A stretch of DNA of 64,000 nt from JAEZHK01 sp040768845 (GTDB taxonomy: Bacteria; Bacillota; Clostridia; Christensenellales; Aristaeellaceae), in assembly GCA_040768845.1 (NCBI GenBank), contig JAXGME010000007.1, positions 186,001 to 250,000 of the forward strand, written 5' to 3'. A model generated the notes under the pieces. The model worked only from the letters and a program-made list of their open reading frames with translations, did not search any database and had not been told where the DNA came from. Positions within the stretch are counted from its first letter, which is position 1; every line of letters starts with the position of its first letter. Made by a program: the position numbers and the translations under genes. This document shows, one piece after another, positions 1 through 9,091 of this stretch.

Positions 1-174
1 ACCCTCAATGCCCAGTTCCTCCTTCAGCTCGCGCTCGAGCGCCGCCCGGTCGCTCTCCCCCGGTTCTACCTTGCCGCCGGGAAACTCCCACTTCCCCTCG
101 ATCTTCTGCCCCGGCGCGCGCCGAACCACCAACACGCGCCCCGCTCTTTCCACTGCCGCCGCCACCACCGTCAT
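1..174 (-). CDS. NUDIX hydrolase, MutT/8-oxo-dGTP diphosphatase-like (3' part outside window)
   Basis: The first 58 residues are visible and the gene runs off the left edge. A complete Nudix box is present at residues 34-56 (G-x5-E-x7-REL-KEELGI), preceded by the WEFPGGK stretch typical of MutT-type enzymes that clear oxidised nucleotides. The ATG at 174 is preceded by a GGAGG about 7 bases upstream, which decides the start over a longer frame in another register. MutT-like specificity is an inference from the short N-terminus and the WEFPGG motif; other Nudix substrates are possible. Confidence 0.85.
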   Translation of the reverse strand, partial: MTVVAAAVERAGRVLVVRRAPGQKIEGKWEFPGGKVEPGESDRAALERELKEELGIEG

Positions 175-206
175 GTCCGCCGCCTCCCGCGCTTCGTGAT
201 CTTTGC

Positions 207-236
207 ATTATAGCACGCCCCGCGCACACCCCGCAA
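207..236 (-). promoter_or_regulatory. Candidate promoter for the NUDIX gene
   Basis: Reading on the minus strand, TTGCGG (231-236) and TATAAT (207-212) are separated by 18 bases and lie about 35 bases upstream of the start codon. Confidence 0.55.
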
Positions 237-299
237 CACCGGAACCGGGCGGTGCGTGGATTCGTCCAATGAAATGATCAGGGGCAGAGGAGGGACGCC

Positions 300-500
300 A
301 TGAACAGAACGCCAAAGCGGAAGATGGCCAAGCGGACGCGCCGCAAGCTGGACACAACCGCCCGCCGCGCGTGGCATATCTCCCCGGTCACGCGCCTCGT
401 ACCCAGCAAAAAGCTCTATAACCGCAAAAAGCGCCGGGTGGACGACGATCCGGGCCCGGCGCTTTTTGTGTCTTCCCAAAGATTGCAGGAAATGGTATAA
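300..500 (+). CDS. Small, very basic protein whose frame crosses an intrinsic terminator
   Basis: The gene starts at an ATG with a strong GAGGAGGG site about 5 bases upstream. The first 46 residues are rich in Lys and Arg and end in a block reading PSKKLYNRKKRR. From codon 43 onward the coding sequence is the 5' arm of a perfect 13-bp hairpin followed by five T (426-467), and the stop codon lies about 30 bases beyond it at 498-500. Most transcripts should therefore end before the stop codon. This is the arrangement known for the ribosome-rescue factors ArfA (E. coli) and BrfA (Bacillus), whose mRNAs are cut short and handed to tmRNA. No sequence similarity to either is claimed. It could also be an ordinary small conserved protein of unknown role, or the frame could be fortuitous. 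Confidence 0.5.
   Translation: MNRTPKRKMAKRTRRKLDTTARRAWHISPVTRLVPSKKLYNRKKRRVDDDPGPALFVSSQRLQEMV
426..467 (+). terminator. Intrinsic terminator inside a small reading frame
   Basis: AAAAAGCGCCGGG (426-438) pairs perfectly with CCCGGCGCTTTTT (455-467) around a 16-base loop. The stem ends in a T-run on the plus strand, and its A-rich foot could also serve the minus strand. It overlaps the last part of the small basic protein gene. Confidence 0.85.
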
Positions 501-501
501 T
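473..501 (+). promoter_or_regulatory. Candidate extended -10 promoter for the PPOX gene
   Basis: TGGTATAAT (TATAAT at 496-501) with a weak TTCCCA 17 bases upstream, just after the terminator. The start codon follows at 539. Confidence 0.5.
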
Positions 502-538
502 GGCCGAAAACCCGCTGAACGGCAGGGAGGAATCCCCC

Positions 539-1000
539 ATGCGCAGGAAGGACCTGGAGGTTTTAGAAAAGGAACGGCTCGTCGAGATCCTCGACGGCTG
601 CAAGGTCTGCCGCCTGGGCATCGCGGCGGAGGTGCCCTACATCGTGCCGATGAACTTTGGCTACGAATGGGGCGACCGCCTGATCCTCTACTTCCACAGC
701 GCGCCCAAGGGCCGGAAGATCGATCTTCTGACGGCGCACCCCCGGGTGGCCTTTGAGATGGACTGCGACCACCGTCTGGTGGAAGGCTCCACAGCCTGCC
801 GCTACACCTACCGGTACGCCAGCGTCACCGGGGAGGGGCACGTGCGCTTTCTGGAGAATTACGACGAGAAGCTGGGCGCGCTCAAGGCCATCATGCGGCG
901 CGTCACCGGTAGGGACGATTTTGAATATGACGAGCCGGCGGTCCGAAACGTGGCGGTATTTGCCGTGGACGCGGAGTGCGTGACTGGAAAAAAGCGGTAG
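539..1000 (+). CDS. Pyridoxamine 5'-phosphate oxidase family protein (NimA-like, flavin-binding)
   Basis: The 153-residue protein has the split-barrel pattern of small PPOX/NimA-type flavoproteins: an N-terminal helix, then VCRLGIAAEVPYIVPMNFGY and LILYFHSAPKGRKIDLL, and a conserved VAFEMD strand. Family members bind FMN or a related cofactor and act as oxidoreductases; some reduce nitroimidazoles. The chosen start has a GGAGGA site 7 bases upstream; an in-frame ATG at 500 lacks one. It stands alone behind its own promoter. The exact substrate cannot be read from the sequence. Confidence 0.8.
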   Translation: MRRKDLEVLEKERLVEILDGCKVCRLGIAAEVPYIVPMNFGYEWGDRLILYFHSAPKGRKIDLLTAHPRVAFEMDCDHRLVEGSTACRYTYRYASVTGEGHVRFLENYDEKLGALKAIMRRVTGRDDFEYDEPAVRNVAVFAVDAECVTGKKR

Positions 1001-1025
1001 CCCGCGGCAGCATAAAGGAGAGAAG

Positions 1026-1649
1026 ATGATGAAAAGACGATGCGCGGCGCTGGGCCTGGCGCTGATCCTGACGGCGGCGCTGCCGGCCATGGCCCAGACG
1101 GTTGTGGACGAACTGGCCGCCTACTGGGAGAAGGCCAACCCGATCTACGCCCAGATCCAGGCGCTGGGCGAACGGCAGACGGAGATCTACAACCAGTACG
1201 GCCTGTCGATGGAAGAGGACGCGGAGCCCATGGAAGACGACGCCTACGAGGACTACGTGCGCGGGCTTGAAGTCTTCAGCGAGGACGAGCTCAAGACCCT
1301 GATGGACGCCAACGCCCAAATCGTGGCGCTCTCCGATGAGATCGACGAGCTGACCGCCCGGCACGCATCCTCCGAAGACGAGACGGAGCAGGGCGTGCTG
1401 GACAACCTGATTCACTACAAGCAGGACCAGATCTCCGCCCTGGTCGATTCCGTGGCGGCGCTGGACGCCCGCCTTCGCGTCGCGGAGGAATACCACTACG
1501 TGATGAACCTGCCCGGCCTCACCGACGAGGCGCGGCAGGAGCTGATTTCCATGTACGACACCCAGCGGGATCTGGAGGCACAGCTTGCCGCGCTGGAGGC
1601 CCCGCTCAGCGAGGAGGCCCTGGAGAGCCTCTACGGGGAATCCCACTGA
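1026..1649 (+). CDS. Secreted coiled-coil protein of unknown function
   Basis: It is 207 residues long. Residues 1-24 form a signal peptide (basic start, hydrophobic core, AMAQ cleavage region). The rest is acidic and helical with long heptad-like stretches, for example around residues 40-60 and 90-140, suggesting a coiled coil. AAGGAG lies about 6 bases before the first of two adjacent ATGs. It follows the PPOX gene by 25 bases and ends before a terminator, so it may be co-transcribed with it. No recognised domain; the function is unknown. Confidence 0.65.
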   Translation: MMKRRCAALGLALILTAALPAMAQTVVDELAAYWEKANPIYAQIQALGERQTEIYNQYGLSMEEDAEPMEDDAYEDYVRGLEVFSEDELKTLMDANAQIVALSDEIDELTARHASSEDETEQGVLDNLIHYKQDQISALVDSVAALDARLRVAEEYHYVMNLPGLTDEARQELISMYDTQRDLEAQLAALEAPLSEEALESLYGESH

Positions 1650-1691
1650 CGCCGCCGTACCCGCGGCATCGCGCCCCGGAAGGGCCCGCAT

Positions 1692-1727
1692 CGTTCCCGG
1701 CGCGCAGGCGCCGGGAACGCGTTTTTT
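1692..1727 (+). terminator. Intrinsic terminator
   Basis: CGTTCCCGGCGC (1692-1703) pairs perfectly with GCGCCGGGAACG (1708-1719) around a 4-base loop, followed by TTTTTT at 1722-1727. It closes the plus-strand unit before the convergent msrAB gene. Confidence 0.85.
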
Positions 1728-1744
1728 CACCGGCGCGCCGCCCG

Positions 1745-2710
1745 TCAATCCACCATCTTTTTCAGATCGCCGTAGCCCATTTCCTCCATCTTCTCATAGG
1801 GGATGAAGCGCAGCGCCGCGCTGTTGATGCAGTAGCGCACGCCTGAGGGCGACTCGCGGTCGCCTTCAAATACGTGGCCCAGGTGGGAATCCCCGGCACG
1901 GCTGCGCACCTCGGTGCGGATCATGCCGTGGGAGCGGTCGCGGCGGTAGGCCATCGCGTTGTCGTCGATGGGCCGGGCGAAGGCCGGCCAGCCGCAGTCG
2001 CTGGCGTACTTGTCCTTGGAGGTGAAAAGCGGCTCCCCCGTGGCGGCGTCCACGTACAGCCCCTTCCGGTCAAACTTCCAGTACTCGCCCTCAAAGGGAC
2101 GTTCGGTGGCGCCCTCCTGGGTGACCGCGTACTGGATCGGCGTCAGCCTGGCCCGAAGCGCGGCGTCGTCGGGCCTGAGATAACCCTTCGGATCGACGGT
2201 CAAACGCCTGGCCCGGGCAAAGGCCGCGGGGCCCAGGTGGCAGTAGCCGCCGGGGTTTTTGTCCAGATAATCCTGGTGGTACTGCTCCGCCGGGTAGAAA
2301 CCGGTCAGCGGCTCGATTCGCACGCGGAACGCCGTCCGGCGCCCCTTTTCGATCTCCGCCGCCCGCCGGACGATTTCGCCGCTTTTCGGGTCCTCATAGA
2401 AGATGCCGGTCTGGTACTGGGGGCCGACATCGTTGCCCTGGCGGTTCTCCACCGTGGTGTCGATCACCGAGAAAAAGAGAAACACCAGCGCCTCCAGGCT
2501 GACCTTTTCGGGGTCGTAGGCGACGCGGACGGTCTCCCGGTGCCCGGTGTTGCCGGCCGAGACCTGTTCATAAGTCGGGTTCACCACGTGGCCGTTGGCG
2601 TATCCGCTCATCGCGTCAAGCACCCCCGGCACCATGCCCATCAGCTTTTCCACACCCCAAAAGCAGCCGCCCGCAAAGTAAATGACCGACGGCTCCTGCT
2701 GCATGCCCAT
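1745..2710 (-). CDS. msrAB: Bifunctional peptide methionine sulfoxide reductase MsrA/MsrB
   Basis: This 321-residue fusion repairs both epimers of methionine sulfoxide in proteins. The MsrA half carries the catalytic GGCFWG motif (Cys16). The MsrB half follows in the C-terminal third, with SDCGWPAF, HLGHVF and the catalytic RYCINS. The Zn-binding CxxC pairs of many MsrB proteins are absent, as is usual in fused forms. The start at 2710 was chosen because GGGAGGAAA precedes it; an upstream extension would be translated across the divergent promoter. There is no signal peptide, so it is cytoplasmic. Confidence 0.93.
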   Translation of the reverse strand: MGMQQEPSVIYFAGGCFWGVEKLMGMVPGVLDAMSGYANGHVVNPTYEQVSAGNTGHRETVRVAYDPEKVSLEALVFLFFSVIDTTVENRQGNDVGPQYQTGIFYEDPKSGEIVRRAAEIEKGRRTAFRVRIEPLTGFYPAEQYHQDYLDKNPGGYCHLGPAAFARARRLTVDPKGYLRPDDAALRARLTPIQYAVTQEGATERPFEGEYWKFDRKGLYVDAATGEPLFTSKDKYASDCGWPAFARPIDDNAMAYRRDRSHGMIRTEVRSRAGDSHLGHVFEGDRESPSGVRYCINSAALRFIPYEKMEEMGYGDLKKMVD

Positions 2711-2814
2711 GCGCGTTTCCTCCCAAGCGAAACTTGTTCCGGCGCGCGCTTCCGCGCGCTCACGCTTTTCATATACCGCAAAAATCCCTGCCGAATCACG
2801 GGATTTGACAATCG

Positions 2815-2823
2815 TGGTATACT
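2815..2823 (+). promoter_or_regulatory. Extended -10 promoter, very short leader
   Basis: TGGTATACT lies only about 18 bases before the ATG at 2841, with the ribosome site GGGAGGTG in between. A TTGACA at 2805-2810 is too close (7 bases) to act as its -35. Confidence 0.4.
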
Positions 2824-2840
2824 GAGTCGGGAGGTGCCCC

Positions 2841-3422
2841 ATGTCGCTTGAACAGGTAATTTCTTTCTATGAGCCCGGCTGCGCGCAGGAAGATGCGGAC
2901 CGGCGGGTGATGCTGTCGCTTCTGGCCCGGGGCGAGGCGCTTTTGACCCGCGACAACCTCACCATGCATTTCACCGCCTCCGCCTGGATCGTGAATCCCG
3001 AACGCTCCAGGGTGCTCATGGTCTACCACAACCTTTACGATTCCTGGGCCTGGACCGGCGGCCACGCCGACGGCGAGGCGGACCTGCGCGCGGTGGCGAT
3101 GCGCGAAGCCACCGAGGAAACCGGCGCCCGCGTGCGTCTCGCGCGGCCCGGCGTCTTTTCGCTGGAGACGCTGACGGTCAACCCCCATGTAAGGCGCGGC
3201 GCGTTTGTGCCCGCCCATCTGCACCTGAACCTGACCTACCTATTGGAGGCCGACGAGGACGCGCCGCTCACCGTCAAAGCCGATGAGAACAGAGCCGTGG
3301 GCTGGTTCACGCCCGAGGGCGCGGTGGACGCCTGCTCCGAGCCCTGGATGCGTCCGGTCTATGAAAAACTCAACGCCCGGCTGCACCAACCCGGGTCCGC
3401 CCGACCCGTCTCCAAAATATAA
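2841..3422 (+). CDS. NUDIX hydrolase
   Basis: A 193-residue Nudix protein. The box is recognisable as GGHADGEADLRAVAMREATEE with the REATEETGA core, although the first positions (TGGHADGE) differ from the MutT form. The strand before it reads VLMVYHNLYDSWAWTGG, resembling Nudix proteins that act on larger nucleotide derivatives. GGGAGG precedes the ATG. It is divergent to msrAB. The substrate is unknown. Confidence 0.82.
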   Translation: MSLEQVISFYEPGCAQEDADRRVMLSLLARGEALLTRDNLTMHFTASAWIVNPERSRVLMVYHNLYDSWAWTGGHADGEADLRAVAMREATEETGARVRLARPGVFSLETLTVNPHVRRGAFVPAHLHLNLTYLLEADEDAPLTVKADENRAVGWFTPEGAVDACSEPWMRPVYEKLNARLHQPGSARPVSKI

Positions 3423-3458
3423 CATATCTGAAATTTTTCCTTCTTTTAGTTCATAAAA

Positions 3459-3487
3459 TTGACGCATCCGGGCCGTAATGATATACT
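3459..3487 (+). promoter_or_regulatory. Promoter of the ABC importer / acylation operon
   Basis: TTGACG (3459-3464) and TATACT (3482-3487) with the ideal 17-base spacer, in an AT-rich stretch about 40 bases before the first gene. Downstream genes to 10600 are tightly spaced with no terminator seen. Confidence 0.75.
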
Positions 3488-3524
3488 CGTATGGGATATT
3501 GTATGCTTGGGGGGGCTTTTTTCA

Positions 3525-4466
3525 ATGCGGCGCAATCGAGCGGCATTCATTTTACTTTCCATGCTGATGGTTCTGGCGGTGGCCGCGCCCGGCGCGTCGG
3601 CCTCCGGGCAGACGGTGCGCCTGGCGCAGCAGTACGGCATGCAGTACGCGCCGGTCTACGTGGCGCAGGCACTCGGGCTGATTGAAGCGCGGCTGCCGGG
3701 CGTCACGCTGGAGTGGACCAAGCTGGGCGGCGGCTCCGCCATCAACGAGGCGCTGATCGCCGGCCGGCTGGACGCGGCGTTCATGGGCATTCCGCCCGCG
3801 CTGATTGCCATCGACAAGGGCGTGGACTACCGCATCGCCTCGGGCATCTGCGTGCCCCCGGCGGAACTGATGGTGCGGCAGGACGCGGCCGCCTCCCTCT
3901 CCGATCTGACCGCCGAGGACAGGATCGCCGTGCCGGGCATCGGCTCGATCCAGCACATCATGCTGTCCATTGCCGCCGAGCGGGAACTGGGCGACGCCAA
4001 CGCCTTTGACAACGCCATCGTCGCCATGGCAAACCCCGACGCCTACGCCGCGCTCATCAGCGGCACGGACATCGCGGGCCACTTTGCCAGCATGCCCTAC
4101 ATTGATCTGGAGACCGACGAGGGCATGAAGTCCATCCTCACCGCGCCGGTCAAGGCCAGCATCGTCTGCGTGACCACCCGGGCGCTGCACGAGAACGCGG
4201 CGGTCGAAGCGGCGATCACCGGCGCGCTGGCCGAAGCGATTGAGCGCATCAATTCCGGCGATCCGGAGGCGATCGCCATCATCGCCGCCACCGAGCAGAT
4301 CACCCCCGAACAGGCGGCGGAATACGCCGTGTGGCCGGGCACCCTCTACGCCGCGGACGTCTACGGCGTGGATACCCTTGCCGAGTTCATGACCCGCAAC
4401 GGCTATATTGAAAACCCGATCTCCGCGGATGACGCCTGCTGGAGCGGCGTCAACACCATCGACTGA
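3525..4466 (+). CDS. ABC transporter substrate-binding protein, NMT1/SsuA-type
   Basis: 313 residues. Residues 1-27 are a signal peptide ending AGASA. The mature part starts VRLAQQYGMQYAPVYVAQALGL, the typical opening of the nitrate/sulfonate/taurine/thiamine-precursor binding family, followed by a GGGSAINEALIAGRLDAAFMG motif. The start at 3525 gives the correct signal peptide; only a G-run lies upstream as a weak ribosome site. First gene of an operon with its permease and ATPase. The ligand cannot be told from sequence: sulfonates, nitrate-like anions and pyrimidine precursors all use this fold. Confidence 0.85.
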   Translation: MRRNRAAFILLSMLMVLAVAAPGASASGQTVRLAQQYGMQYAPVYVAQALGLIEARLPGVTLEWTKLGGGSAINEALIAGRLDAAFMGIPPALIAIDKGVDYRIASGICVPPAELMVRQDAAASLSDLTAEDRIAVPGIGSIQHIMLSIAAERELGDANAFDNAIVAMANPDAYAALISGTDIAGHFASMPYIDLETDEGMKSILTAPVKASIVCVTTRALHENAAVEAAITGALAEAIERINSGDPEAIAIIAATEQITPEQAAEYAVWPGTLYAADVYGVDTLAEFMTRNGYIENPISADDACWSGVNTID

Positions 4467-4503
4467 CGCGCCGCGCCGCGCAAAAAAGGATGATCGCAGC
4501 ACG

Positions 4504-5288
4504 ATGACTTTTAAGCGCCTTTGGGCCCGCGCCTGGGTGCGCCGCGTGGCGTACTTTGCCGCCTTTGCGCTGCTTTGGCAGCTTCTTTGGGCCCTTCGCC
4601 TGTTTCCGCAGATTCTCTTTCCCTCCGTGGCGGAGATCGCCGTCACCTTCTTTCAGGAACTGGCCGACGGCAGCCTTCCCGCCAAGACGGGCTATTCGTT
4701 GTGCCTGATCCTGCAGGGGCTGGGCATTTCGGCGGTGCTGACGCTGGTGCTGACCACGCTTTCCATGTTCTTCCCCACCGTCCGGGACCTGATCCGCACG
4801 CTGATTTCCGTGATGGACCCGCTGCCGGGCATCGCGCTGCTGCCGCTGGCGATTCTGTGGATCGGCATCGGCGAGGGTGCGCTTCTTTTTGTGATGGTGC
4901 ACTCCATCCTGTGGCCGATGCTGCTCAACGTAATCACGGGCTTTGAATCCGTGCCCCGCATTTACGAGGACGTGGGCCGGCTGATCGGCCTGAACCGGCT
5001 CAGGATGATGACCGGCATCCTCGCCCCCGCCTCCTTCCCCAGCATCCTGGCCGGCGTCAAGACCGGCTGGGCCCGCGCGTGGCGCGCGCTGATCAGCGCG
5101 GAGATGGTGTTTGGCGCCACCGGTGTCGCGGGGGGGCTGGGCTGGGACATCTACATCAAGCGCAGCTACCTGGACATGCCCGGCATGTTTGCCTCGCTGA
5201 TTGCGATCATGGCGGTGGGCATTTTGGTGGAAGATCTTCTGTTTCAAAATCTTGAGCGCGTCACCGTGCGCCGCTGGGGGATGGTGCG

Positions 5289-5292
<4 letters not shown>
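4504..5292 (+). CDS. ABC transporter permease, SsuC/TauC-type
   Basis: 262 residues with about six membrane segments and the cytoplasmic EAA loop around residues 165-185 (VPRIYEDVGRLIGLNRLRMM), where the permease contacts the ATPase. The start at 4504 follows an AAGGATG about 10 bases upstream; an earlier in-frame ATG lies inside the binding-protein gene. It overlaps the ATPase gene by four bases (ATGA). Confidence 0.88.
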
Positions 5293-6053
<761 letters not shown>

Positions 6054-6061
6054 GACCGTCG

Positions 6062-7384
6062 ATGAAGCGAATCCGGGCGCGGCGCTTTGCCGCCGTTCTG
6101 ACCTTTTTTCTCCTGTGGGCGCTGGTCGAACACGCCGCGCGCTTTTTCACCAATCCGCTTGAACAGGCCTGGCCCTCCGTCGTCGAGGACCGGAAGGCCG
6201 TAGAGGGTACCATCACCACGGCCTTTGTCGGCGCGTCGCTGTTTCGCAACGGCATCATTCCCGCCGCCTTTGACGAAGTGGCGGGCGGGCAATCCTTCAA
6301 CGATTCCACCTCCGGCCAGACCATCGCGCTGACAGAGTACGCGCTTGGTGACATCGCCGAAGCCAACCCGCTGAAGCTCCTCGTGGTGGACGTATCCGTC
6401 AACCGGCTGATCAAGGAGTCGGACGAGGGCGGCCGCATCGCAAAGTACGCGGCGCTCAGCCAGATGCTCTCGTGGCGCGCGCGGCTGAACCTGCTGAAAA
6501 ACGCCTTCACGCTGGACGAGCTGCCCATGACGGTCCTCACCAGCGCGCGGGATCAGCTGCACTTTTTCTGGGGCACGCTGTCCGACCGGCTCAACCCCGG
6601 GTACATCAAGGCCTACCTGCGCCACGGCTACGTGCCCGACCCGCTCTACCCCGCGGGCTCCATGGGCTATACGCCCGATACCGGGACGAATCCCGAGGGG
6701 GGCGTCCCCTTTAGCGAGCCCGACGGCGAAACGGAGCGCGTATCGGAGGAAAACCTCGCAAGCCTCGCGCGCATCATCGCCTTTTGCAAACAGCGGGGCA
6801 TCACCCCGGTGCTTCTGTCCATGCCCACCACCGACACCTGCCTTCTGTACTTTGACGGGTACGATGCGCTTCAGGCGCCGGTGCGCGCGCTGGCCGAGCG
6901 CGAGGGCGCGCTGTATCTGGATTTCAACCTGTCCAGGTTCCGCAATACGCTGACCGACGCGGATTTTCTTGACGAGCGGCACATGAACGCCTCCGGCGCG
7001 GAGCGCTTTACGCCCTACCTGGCGGAGGTCCTTGCAAAAGCCCTGGCGGGCGAGGACGTGTCGGACCGGTTTTACGCATCCTGGGCGGAGGCCGCCGCCG
7101 CCGTTGGGCGGGTCTCGTCGGTGGAGCTTGATGTGACGGAGATCGATGGCGGCGCGGCCCTCCGGGCCTACAGCCTTGAAGGGACGGGGGTGACGCCCGC
7201 GTACCGCTTTTCCATACGGCCCCTGGGCGCGCCGGAGGACGAATCCCGGGCGCTGGAATCCTCCGGCGACACCTGCCTCGTGGCGGCGCTGGAACCGGGC
7301 GCCTACACGGTGCGCGTCGAGGCCTTCAGCGATTCCGACAGCCCCTGCGACGCCTACCGTGAGCAGGACATCCAAATTGACTAG
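6062..7384 (+). CDS. Membrane-anchored SGNH hydrolase-like protein (DltD/AlgX-like role)
   Basis: 440 residues. An N-terminal membrane anchor (AVLTFFLLWALVEHAARFF, about residues 9-27) leads to an extracytoplasmic SGNH-like domain. FVGASLFRNGI carries the nucleophile Ser in a GxS context, and DERHMNASG near residue 310 carries the Asp-x-x-His pair. A C-terminal beta-rich extension of about 100 residues follows. Position beside a ligase, a carrier and an MBOAT suggests it moves or trims the acyl group outside the membrane, as DltD or AlgX/AlgJ do. The ribosome site is weak. Confidence 0.7.
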   Translation: MKRIRARRFAAVLTFFLLWALVEHAARFFTNPLEQAWPSVVEDRKAVEGTITTAFVGASLFRNGIIPAAFDEVAGGQSFNDSTSGQTIALTEYALGDIAEANPLKLLVVDVSVNRLIKESDEGGRIAKYAALSQMLSWRARLNLLKNAFTLDELPMTVLTSARDQLHFFWGTLSDRLNPGYIKAYLRHGYVPDPLYPAGSMGYTPDTGTNPEGGVPFSEPDGETERVSEENLASLARIIAFCKQRGITPVLLSMPTTDTCLLYFDGYDALQAPVRALAEREGALYLDFNLSRFRNTLTDADFLDERHMNASGAERFTPYLAEVLAKALAGEDVSDRFYASWAEAAAAVGRVSSVELDVTEIDGGAALRAYSLEGTGVTPAYRFSIRPLGAPEDESRALESSGDTCLVAALEPGAYTVRVEAFSDSDSPCDAYREQDIQID

Positions 7385-7399
7385 ATCAAAGGAGACGCG

Positions 7400-8845
7400 A
7401 TGAACCACTCGATTGTCGAAGCCCTCGCGCGGCACGCGGCGGAGCAACCGGACCGGACCTGCGTGATCGACGGGGCCGGGCGGCTCACCTACGGCGAGCT
7501 CTGGGCCGCGGCGCGGGGCTTTGCGGCGCATTTGAAGCGCGCAGGGCTGAAAAAGGGCGACGCATGCGTAATGCGCGCCGAGCAGACCCGCGCCTTCGCC
7601 GTGTGCCACATGGCGACGCACCTGGCCGGCGGCATCTTTACCCCGGTGGAAAAGCGCGCGCCCGCGGAGCGCCTCCGGTCGATCCTTCGTCAGACCGGCG
7701 CGCGCATCCTGGTCAGCACCGCCGACGCGGACCACCCCGGGCGGATTGATTCCCGCCTGGCGCTCTCCCCCCTCGCCCCGGAGGATTTCCCGCTGCCGCA
7801 GCCCGGCGACCCCGCGGAGCTCCTCTTCACCACCGGCACCACCGGCGCGGCCAAGGGCGTTCTGTGCGGCCACCGCAGCGTGGCGGCGGTGGCCGAAAAC
7901 CTGGTGCAGGGCATGGGCTACAGACCCGACACGCTGATCGCGGTGCCCGGCCCGGTGAGCCACGCCAACGCCATCCGGAAGCTTTCCAGCACCTTTCTCG
8001 CCGGCAGCGCCATCCTGCTTCTGGACGGCATGAACGACCTGGCCGCCTTCTTCCGCGCCCTGGACGAGCATCCCGTCACCGCGCTGTGCCTGCCGCCCTC
8101 GGCCATCCGGATGCTGCTGGCGCTGTCGGGCAAGCGGCTGGCGCGCTACGCGGACCGGATCGACTTTGTGGAGTCCGGCACCGCGCCGCTGACCGAGGCG
8201 GACAAGGGCCGCATGCGGCGCCTCCTGCCCCATTCCCGGCTCTACAACAGCTACGGCACCAGCGAGGCGGGCTCCTGCTGCATGTACGACTATAACCACA
8301 CGCCGGGCGGCGCCGGGGCCATTGGCTTTCCGGCGGTCAACGCCCGCTTTGAGATCGTGGACGAGGCGCGCCGGCCCATTGATTCTTCGCCGGAGCGCAC
8401 GGGCCTCATCGCCATCTCCGGCGACATGACCATGATCGGTTACTGGCGCGACCCGGCCCTCACCGCCGAAACGCTGGCGGACGGCCGCCTCTACACCAGC
8501 GACATCGGCTACTTTGGCGCGGACGGCATGGTGTACGTGGTGGCGCGGCAGGGCGACGTGATCAACGTGGCGGGCCGCAAGGTGGCGCCGGACGCCGTGG
8601 AGCAGGCGGCGCTGCAGCTGGACGACGTGGCGGACTGCGGCTGTGCCCGCGCCGCCGATCCGCTGACCGGCGAGGCGCCCGTGCTCTATGTGGTGATGAA
8701 GCCCGGCCGCCCCTTTGACCCGGCTGCCCTGCGCGCCGCGCTGACCCAAAGGCTGGAGGACTACATGCTGCCGCGCCGCATGTTTCAGCGGGAGGCGCTG
8801 CCCAGGGCCGAAAACGGCAAGCTGCAGCGCAAACTTCTCCGATAG
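7400..8845 (+). CDS. AMP-forming acyl/amino acid ligase (DltA-like)
   Basis: 481 residues with the adenylation-domain core motifs in order: LLFTTGTTGAAKGVL (phosphate loop), YNSYGTSEAG, YTSDIGYFGADGMVYV (the Asp that binds ATP ribose), a GRKVAPDAVE hinge segment and ENGKLQRKLL, whose Lys closes the active site. It should activate an acid with ATP and load it on the carrier encoded next. AAAGGAG precedes the ATG. The substrate (D-alanine or another small acid) is not decided by the sequence. Confidence 0.85.
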   Translation: MNHSIVEALARHAAEQPDRTCVIDGAGRLTYGELWAAARGFAAHLKRAGLKKGDACVMRAEQTRAFAVCHMATHLAGGIFTPVEKRAPAERLRSILRQTGARILVSTADADHPGRIDSRLALSPLAPEDFPLPQPGDPAELLFTTGTTGAAKGVLCGHRSVAAVAENLVQGMGYRPDTLIAVPGPVSHANAIRKLSSTFLAGSAILLLDGMNDLAAFFRALDEHPVTALCLPPSAIRMLLALSGKRLARYADRIDFVESGTAPLTEADKGRMRRLLPHSRLYNSYGTSEAGSCCMYDYNHTPGGAGAIGFPAVNARFEIVDEARRPIDSSPERTGLIAISGDMTMIGYWRDPALTAETLADGRLYTSDIGYFGADGMVYVVARQGDVINVAGRKVAPDAVEQAALQLDDVADCGCARAADPLTGEAPVLYVVMKPGRPFDPAALRAALTQRLEDYMLPRRMFQREALPRAENGKLQRKLLR

Positions 8846-8859
8846 AAAGGATGACGGGT

Positions 8860-9090
8860 ATGGACGAACTGATGGCGCTCCTCAAGGAGATCCGCCCGGA
8901 TGTGGATTTTGGCGACGGTAAAAAGCTGATGGACGACGGGATCATCGACTCCTTCGACGTGGTGGCGATCGTCGGAGAGATCGGCGAGCGGTTCCAGGTG
9001 GACGTGCCGGTGGAGGAAATCACCGGCGAGAACTTCAATTCACCCGAGGCCATGCTGCGCATGATCCGTCGGCTGAAGGCCGAAGCGTAA
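8860..9090 (+). CDS. Acyl/D-alanyl carrier protein (DltC-like)
   Basis: A 76-residue acidic carrier. The phosphopantetheine attachment Ser31 sits in DDGIIDSFDVV, the carrier-protein signature, and the C-terminal part resembles DltC-type carriers. AAAGGATGA at 8845-8853 fits the ATG at 8860 better than the one at 8851, which lies directly on that site. It lies between the ligase and the MBOAT, as dltC does in dlt operons with a different order. Confidence 0.85.
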   Translation: MDELMALLKEIRPDVDFGDGKKLMDDGIIDSFDVVAIVGEIGERFQVDVPVEEITGENFNSPEAMLRMIRRLKAEA

Positions 9091-9091
9091 G

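Noticed and set aside
2805..2823. TTGACA next to TATACT as a -35/-10 pair
   Set aside because: The spacer is only 7 bases; only the extended -10 was kept.
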